A stretch of DNA of 48,119 nucleotides. Origin: Levilinea sp. Its GTDB lineage: Bacteria; Chloroflexota; Anaerolineae; Anaerolineales; Anaerolineaceae. The notes beneath the pieces were generated by a model that saw nothing but the letters and a program-made list of their open reading frames with translations, was not told the DNA's origin and searched no databases. Made by a program: the position numbers and the translations under genes. Location: contig JARKPO010000078.1 in NCBI GenBank assembly GCA_029975215.1, positions 1 through 48,119 on the forward strand, written 5' to 3'. Positions 44,221 to 48,119 of the stretch are shown here, in pieces (within the stretch, counting starts at the first letter, position 1; each line of letters opens with the position of its first letter).

Positions 44221-45393
44221 AGGCGGTTTGTGAACTCGATGGAATGTGATCATAAACGGTGAACCTTCACCAGGTGAAATGACAATCATCCACCATTTTC
44301 CACTTTTGTCTTGTATATAATGTCGAACATCATTAAACTTTCCCGGCTTTTGAATGCTTCCTTCAATCCGATTGATTAGCTCTTGCAAAGATTGACTTGT
44401 TGATTCTGGATGTCCAAACTGAGCATGACGCAAACGCTCACCGGTTATCCGTACTCCTCCGACCTCAGTATAAGCCTGTATATCCGTAACTTCCTCAATG
44501 CTGTTCCTCCGGTTCTCCCTCAATGGATGATCCGCCGGTAAATACTTGACCTGGTCAAGCGTCACCGGCGCAACCGCACAGCGGCAATGCGGATGACGCG
44601 GCGGAAGTCCATCTCCAAACTTCGGGTCGAGATAAAACTTTTCGCCCAGCCGAATTGTTTTGTTGTGCAATTCCCTGCACTTCGGGCAAGCACCTGTCTG
44701 CCCGTCCAGCCAGCGCATCCCGCGCACCACGCCGCTTTCCTGATAGCCCAACTTCGCGCCCTGCGCATGGGCATGGATTACCTCTGTACGGGCGATCCGC
44801 GTCGCCCGCCATTCTGGAAAAACGACTTGCTCTGCGTCATCCCGCAGACCGGTAATCTCGTCCCGAATCTGATACACCGTTTTGCCCTCGCTCAATCCGG
44901 CAGTTACGATCTGTGCAATGCCCATTTGAACATCGGGTAGGATGCCGCTCACCAGTTTACCCGCGTTCTCACGCGCCCACTCCAGCGCCGCCGGCTGGAT
45001 ATAGTCCCAAGATAGTTTTATTTGTAACTGCCGACCGGCGGTCTGCATTCCTGCTTGTAAAGCGCTCAACAAACCGGACGCCAAGATTTCAGCCAGACTC
45101 TCGCTCCACATCCCCCACCACACCTGGTCATTCAGCCGCGCCAGAATAAACCCCGGCTGCGGCTCTTCCTTCGCCAGCTTCTCAACACCCGTCAGGTCTT
45201 CGAGGAATTCAGCAAACCAGCGCATCAGTGCCCGGCGCAGCTCTTCTTCAGCTCGCTCCAGCGCGCTCTGCACACGGTTTGCCGCATATTCGGGATGATA
45301 CGGCTCAACCTGTTTCTCTAAATCATGGATAGCGAAAGGGCTGCGCTTCCCCGACCTCCCGAGCGGGGAACAAATATTTTTCCAGATGATCAC
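44212..45393 (-). CDS. MuF-type minor head protein with C-terminal PBECR-like nuclease domain
   Basis: 393 residues. The MuF core ends in the typical ARTEVIHAHAQGAKLGY, CPKCRELHN and HPHCRCAVAP, a Cys/His set that marks these head proteins. The last 85 residues (GERLRHAQFGHPESTS, KWWMIVISPGEGSPFMITFHRV) resemble the phage barnase-EndoU-ColicinE5/D-RelE-like (PBECR) nucleases that are often fused to MuF and injected with DNA (known from domain surveys). The start is uncertain: ATG 45393 lies inside the portal gene (71-bp overlap) and no better codon follows. Confidence 0.75.
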   Translation of the reverse strand: MIIWKNICSPLGRSGKRSPFAIHDLEKQVEPYHPEYAANRVQSALERAEEELRRALMRWFAEFLEDLTGVEKLAKEEPQPGFILARLNDQVWWGMWSESLAEILASGLLSALQAGMQTAGRQLQIKLSWDYIQPAALEWARENAGKLVSGILPDVQMGIAQIVTAGLSEGKTVYQIRDEITGLRDDAEQVVFPEWRATRIARTEVIHAHAQGAKLGYQESGVVRGMRWLDGQTGACPKCRELHNKTIRLGEKFYLDPKFGDGLPPRHPHCRCAVAPVTLDQVKYLPADHPLRENRRNSIEEVTDIQAYTEVGGVRITGERLRHAQFGHPESTSQSLQELINRIEGSIQKPGKFNDVRHYIQDKSGKWWMIVISPGEGSPFMITFHRVHKPPKK

Positions 45394-46882
45394 TCAGTAT
45401 GGAGTCAAAAATAGCCGCCACCTCATCCGCCGTCCGGCAAACATTTAGCCTCGCCCGAATTTCGTTCTGCAAATCCAAAGGCAGAACATCGCTCAAAAAT
45501 TGCTCGCGCGTCTTCCCCTTGAACAACGCCACCGCATTCTGCCGCCAGCGGTGCAACTCGTACTTCGCCGCCCGCTCAAACAGCGGCGCCAGCTGCCCGG
45601 GCAGCCCAACCATCGGCGAACTTCCCCGAAACTCCGCCGGCACCCCCAACCGCTCCTGCACGTACGCCGGGCTGTACACCCCCATCGAAAGATACACCTG
45701 ATCCACCTGCGCCCGCCTCAGGTCATCCTCTGGCGGTTCAAGACCAATCCATTTGAATTCCAAATCTGTACGTTTGAAATAATCCCGAATAATCCTATCG
45801 AACAAGACTTTGAGATACCCCGTGATCGGTCCGATCATCGAACGGTACTGCGCATTCTCCATGCCTTGAACATAACCAGCCCCGCCCAAACCGCTGGAAG
45901 GCACAAGGCCAAATTCCGCCGGATTATTTCCAAAAGCCCAACAAACAACCTGCATTAACCACTTATCCACTTCTATCTTATCTGCATCCCCCTGCTGCGG
46001 CTGAAAGATCGACTGCGCCCCGTTGCCAGGCACAAACAAAACCCTGCTCGCCCGCTGAATATCCCCTTTCGCCAGCGCATCGAAATACTCCGTAAACGTC
46101 TGCAACTGCTCCGGCGTCCACTCCGGCGAAACGCTCACCAACACACCAGGAATATTCCCCTCCGTAAACCAGCCCAAGCGCACCGCATCATGCCGGATCG
46201 CCGTATTGATCGCCATCAGCACCCACTCAATCGGGCTTTCCCCGTACGGCGTGTGCGTCTTGGCATTCAACGGTGCATAGATCAACCGGTCCACTGAATA
46301 GTGAGTTGCAGGAATCCCATACAACACCTGTAAATACGCCGGCTGCGGCGGTCGTGGAATGCGTCCGCGCAGGTCAAGCAGTGGGCGGATGGTTGCACCG
46401 TCCACCAGGTCAAGTGATAACAATTTGCCATCCTGGATGTCTGGGTAAATTGTCACCGCGTCAATCGTCAGCAAGGTCTCCAAAAGTTGATTAACCCATG
46501 CGTCAAAATCGTGCACGCCGTCCGGCTGCTCAAAAAATCTAACCACTTCACTTGTGACCACCCGATAACCATCAACCTGCTTCCCTCGCAAAACGATATC
46601 CCACTCCAACCCGCGCACCGTCCGCTTGATCAATTCGATATTCAACCGAATCTCCTTACTCGACTGCGCCAGTGCCCGCAGCACTGAAAACGGCAGCACC
46701 CCAAACCCAGCACGCGGCACCGTCACCAGATTCACCCCCGGCTGATACTCGAAAATCCGCGGCGGTTCGTCTTCTATCAATGTCTGCGGCGCCGCCCCCG
46801 GCCCAAAGATCGCCGTATTCGCCGCCTGCGCCATTTGAACCAAAGCCCCAAATCGTTCCATTAAATCAGTTTTGACGTCCAT
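45323..46882 (-). CDS. Phage portal protein
   Basis: 519 residues from ATG 46882 (GGAGAAGAA upstream), overlapping the terminase end by 17 bp. The N-terminal part (VPRAGFGVLPFSVLRALAQSS, ELIKRTVRGLEWDIV) and the clip region (LIYAPLNAKTHTPYGESPIEWVL, LGWFTEGNIPGVLVS) match portal proteins of SPP1/Chloroflexota-type phages. The stem-wing helices around GNNPAEFGL are typical. The portal forms the dodecameric channel for DNA packaging. Gene order terminase-portal-MuF supports it. Confidence 0.9.
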   Translation of the reverse strand: MDVKTDLMERFGALVQMAQAANTAIFGPGAAPQTLIEDEPPRIFEYQPGVNLVTVPRAGFGVLPFSVLRALAQSSKEIRLNIELIKRTVRGLEWDIVLRGKQVDGYRVVTSEVVRFFEQPDGVHDFDAWVNQLLETLLTIDAVTIYPDIQDGKLLSLDLVDGATIRPLLDLRGRIPRPPQPAYLQVLYGIPATHYSVDRLIYAPLNAKTHTPYGESPIEWVLMAINTAIRHDAVRLGWFTEGNIPGVLVSVSPEWTPEQLQTFTEYFDALAKGDIQRASRVLFVPGNGAQSIFQPQQGDADKIEVDKWLMQVVCWAFGNNPAEFGLVPSSGLGGAGYVQGMENAQYRSMIGPITGYLKVLFDRIIRDYFKRTDLEFKWIGLEPPEDDLRRAQVDQVYLSMGVYSPAYVQERLGVPAEFRGSSPMVGLPGQLAPLFERAAKYELHRWRQNAVALFKGKTREQFLSDVLPLDLQNEIRARLNVCRTADEVAAIFDSILSDHLEKYLFPAREVGEAQPFRYP

Positions 46883-47978
46883 TTTTCTTCTCCAATTCCT
46901 TGCGATAAAACTCCGCCAGCCCCGCTCCCCCTTGCAGCGCGTTGAACGCCCCGGCGCTGGCATCCACCTGATCATCGTGCGCTCCATTAGGAAATGAAAG
47001 CAGCTCATCCAGAAATGCCGCGTTCCACTTTGCCCTCACCAGCATCACATTGCCAGCTTCACACTGTGCTGAAAACGGTTCAGCGCGCACCGTTTTACTT
47101 CCAGTCACCCGATCCGCAAATACTGGGTATCCTGCGAGCAGCCGGATCAGCGCCTTCACACTGTCAACCCCGCTGGATCCTGGTTCCTGCTCGACATAAA
47201 TCCGTGTTCCAAGTGGGTCTGTTTCCGCACATTGTTTGATAATCCTGTCACGTTCGCCCGTGTTCCACTGGCCCCTCACCACATCTTCAATTACATACTG
47301 GCCATCCGCCAGGCGGCTCATTTTTACGCCTACTGAGTAATCGCCATCACCGGCTGTAGCTGCTCGATCCCAATACCGTGTTCGGGCTTCAACTTGCACA
47401 GGGGCCGCATCAATAAACTTGCTGAACCATTCGCGTTTAAATAAACCACCCTCAGCGGGCATTGGCCGCTGTTGATACAATGCCTCAAATGCCCATGAAC
47501 CCAACACAGAACGGATCTTTGCAAGTTCTTCTACCGGATAACGCTCCACATTCAACGCTTCACCTGGCAAACGGCCCAACAGATCACCGGATTCAGCCAA
47601 GGCCGGCAATCGCACAATTCGCCAAGCGTCCGCTTCTTCACTGTTCAAGATTCGCCCGGCCAGGTCATCCTCATGCCAGCGCGTCATCACCAGGATCATT
47701 GCCCCGCCAGGCTCCAGCCGCGTGTATAGATCGTTCGTATACCAGTCCCACACTTTTTCTCTATACGTCAGCGATTGGGCTTCTTCTCGGCTCTTGATTG
47801 GGTCATCGATGATGATACAGTTATGTACCAGAATGCCATTAGCAAAATAATTGTGATTATCTTCTACTTGAATGTCATAGACACGGGAAGGTCTGTATAG
47901 CGTTTCCACTGAGATAACAAACTCTGATATGTAAGTGTATTCATCAGTGAATGTGCCAATATATGGCATTTCGGACAC
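46866..47978 (-). CDS. Large terminase subunit, C-terminal part preceded by intein C-terminus
   Basis: 370 residues from GTG 47978. The first 53 form an intein C-terminus. The extein then starts at Cys (47819-47817) with CIIIDDPIKSREEA, the Walker B region of the packaging ATPase. ILVMTRWHEDDLAGR (motif III) and the nuclease domain follow (RTRYWDRAATAGDGDYS, EQEPGSSG, FPNGAHDDQVDA). The Walker A part must lie beyond the window. The frame is closed by TGA 48011-48009, so the gene is frameshifted, split, or decayed. See the finding on the intein. Confidence 0.85.
   Translation of the reverse strand: MSEMPYIGTFTDEYTYISEFVISVETLYRPSRVYDIQVEDNHNYFANGILVHNCIIIDDPIKSREEAQSLTYREKVWDWYTNDLYTRLEPGGAMILVMTRWHEDDLAGRILNSEEADAWRIVRLPALAESGDLLGRLPGEALNVERYPVEELAKIRSVLGSWAFEALYQQRPMPAEGGLFKREWFSKFIDAAPVQVEARTRYWDRAATAGDGDYSVGVKMSRLADGQYVIEDVVRGQWNTGERDRIIKQCAETDPLGTRIYVEQEPGSSGVDSVKALIRLLAGYPVFADRVTGSKTVRAEPFSAQCEAGNVMLVRAKWNAAFLDELLSFPNGAHDDQVDASAGAFNALQGGAGLAEFYRKELEKKNGRQN
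47820..47978 (-). other. Intein C-terminal segment in terminase
   Basis: RVYDIQVEDNHNYFANGI (block F style) and LVHN followed by Cys+1 (block G) are textbook intein C-terminal motifs, inserted at the conserved Walker B site. Possible starts for a separate C-half are GTG 47978 and ATG 47969, both with poor RBS. Confidence 0.85.
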
Positions 47979-48048
47979 GATAGTGCAAGTTTTTTTCTGT
48001 AAATTCGGTCAAGTTCTCCCAACGGTTTGTTAATGTTCCAGCGGAAAG

Positions 48049-48092
48049 CTGTGGATATGTGGACGGAGAAAGCACCGCCCACATATCCACAG
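48049..48092. repeat. Large inverted repeat upstream of the intein piece
   Basis: CTGTGGATATGTGG (48049-48062) and CCACATATCCACAG (48079-48092) are perfect complements, extended by CGG/CCG after one mismatch, with an 8-nt loop. Either strand can form an 18-bp hairpin. There is no T-run directly after it on the minus strand. The last 27 nt of the window hold nothing further I can assign. Confidence 0.8.
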
Positions 48093-48119
48093 TTACTACT
48101 ACGACGATTGCCCCGTCCC

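Larger units (their letters stand above)
33328..47339. repeat. Dispersed palindromic motif ATACT(C/G)AGTAT in the prophage
   Basis: The core ACT(C/G)AGTA occurs at 33330, 37051, 37861, 40200, 42534, 43702, 45392 and 47332. The full 11-mer is perfect at 33328-33338 and 40198-40208. By eye I find one core copy (10415) in the 27.6 kb of host DNA. Copies inside genes are read in different codon phases. Confidence 0.6.
27700..48119. mobile_element. Prophage (siphovirus-like), left part; right end outside the window
   Basis: Integrase next to a tRNA 3' end, then a leftward late cluster with terminase, portal, protease, capsid, tail and lysis genes, lower GC than the host part, and many ATGA overlaps. 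The left border is probably within the tRNA 3' half. The right border, lysogeny and replication genes are not in the window. Confidence 0.93.

Noticed and set aside
47864..48082. 72-residue frame over the intein region
   Set aside because: It runs out of phase with the clear intein motifs and shows no recognisable domain. It is probably a shadow, although its upstream part could be joined to the intein by a frameshift at the A7 run.
48049..48092. Replication origin based on DnaA-box-like arms
   Set aside because: Only two imperfect boxes in a hairpin, no AT-rich unwinding region and no replication gene in view.

Overview
The window looks like a chromosomal segment of a Chloroflexota bacterium (Anaerolineae-like) with a large part of an integrated siphovirus at its right end. 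This assignment is inferred from gene content and protein style, not from a marker gene: Thr/Pro-rich LysM and CapA lipoprotein linkers, a FabL-type enoyl reductase, a DUF309 protein, PqqD-radical SAM fusions and GC-rich, C-ending codons. The host part (1 to about 27.6 kb) is GC-rich. The prophage is visibly AT-richer, most of all in its tail and lysis genes (about 28.9-37 kb).

Layout of the host part. A transposase remnant at the left edge is followed by a MarR regulator and a YceI protein that share a TTTGATATCAAA operator. Next comes a lipid and envelope operon (YegS-type lipid kinase, PlsC acyltransferase, L,D-transpeptidase), then convergent hemW and a LysM/zinc-ribbon membrane protein. 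A TrxB-like reductase and a class III aminotransferase follow, then DUF309-FabL. A leftward, translationally coupled operon encodes two CapA-like lipoproteins and a cyclase-family hydrolase. It lies back to back with a thiolase. An AlkZ-related protein and a methyltransferase overlap by ATGA. An RlmI-like rRNA methyltransferase overlaps the end of ligA.

The most unusual host locus is 20.8-27.6 kb. A small zinc-ribbon membrane protein is followed by an exported, membrane-anchored protein whose cytoplasmic C-terminus is an alternating Cys-Ala tail (seven Cys). Directly downstream lie a PqqD-like/radical SAM/SPASM enzyme, a paralogue of it that has lost all cluster cysteines, a class I methyltransferase and an MFS transporter. 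I propose a RiPP-like protein-tail modification system: substrate, recognition domains, active enzyme plus pseudoenzyme partner, and possible accessory methylation and transport. This is inference from gene order and motifs.

The prophage starts at a tRNA-Pro(GGG) gene with its own promoter. A tyrosine integrase reads rightward. All but one of the other phage genes read leftward, as one late cluster running from the window's right edge: large terminase, portal, MuF-type head protein with a probable nuclease toxin tail, gp10-like protein, protease/scaffold, major capsid, connectors, holin-like cassette, major tail protein, tail chaperones G/GT with an A8 slippery run, tape measure, tail tip and appendage proteins, and GH25 endolysin. 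The terminase carries the C-terminal part of an intein whose reading frame is closed a short way upstream, so the gene is frameshifted, fractured (split intein) or decayed. Other phage features are a rightward small RNA with its own promoter and terminator, a structured leader before the protease gene, a frameshifted tail gene, an oppositely oriented small membrane gene, and a dispersed palindromic motif ATACT(C/G)AGTAT. The prophage's right end and its early genes are outside the window.
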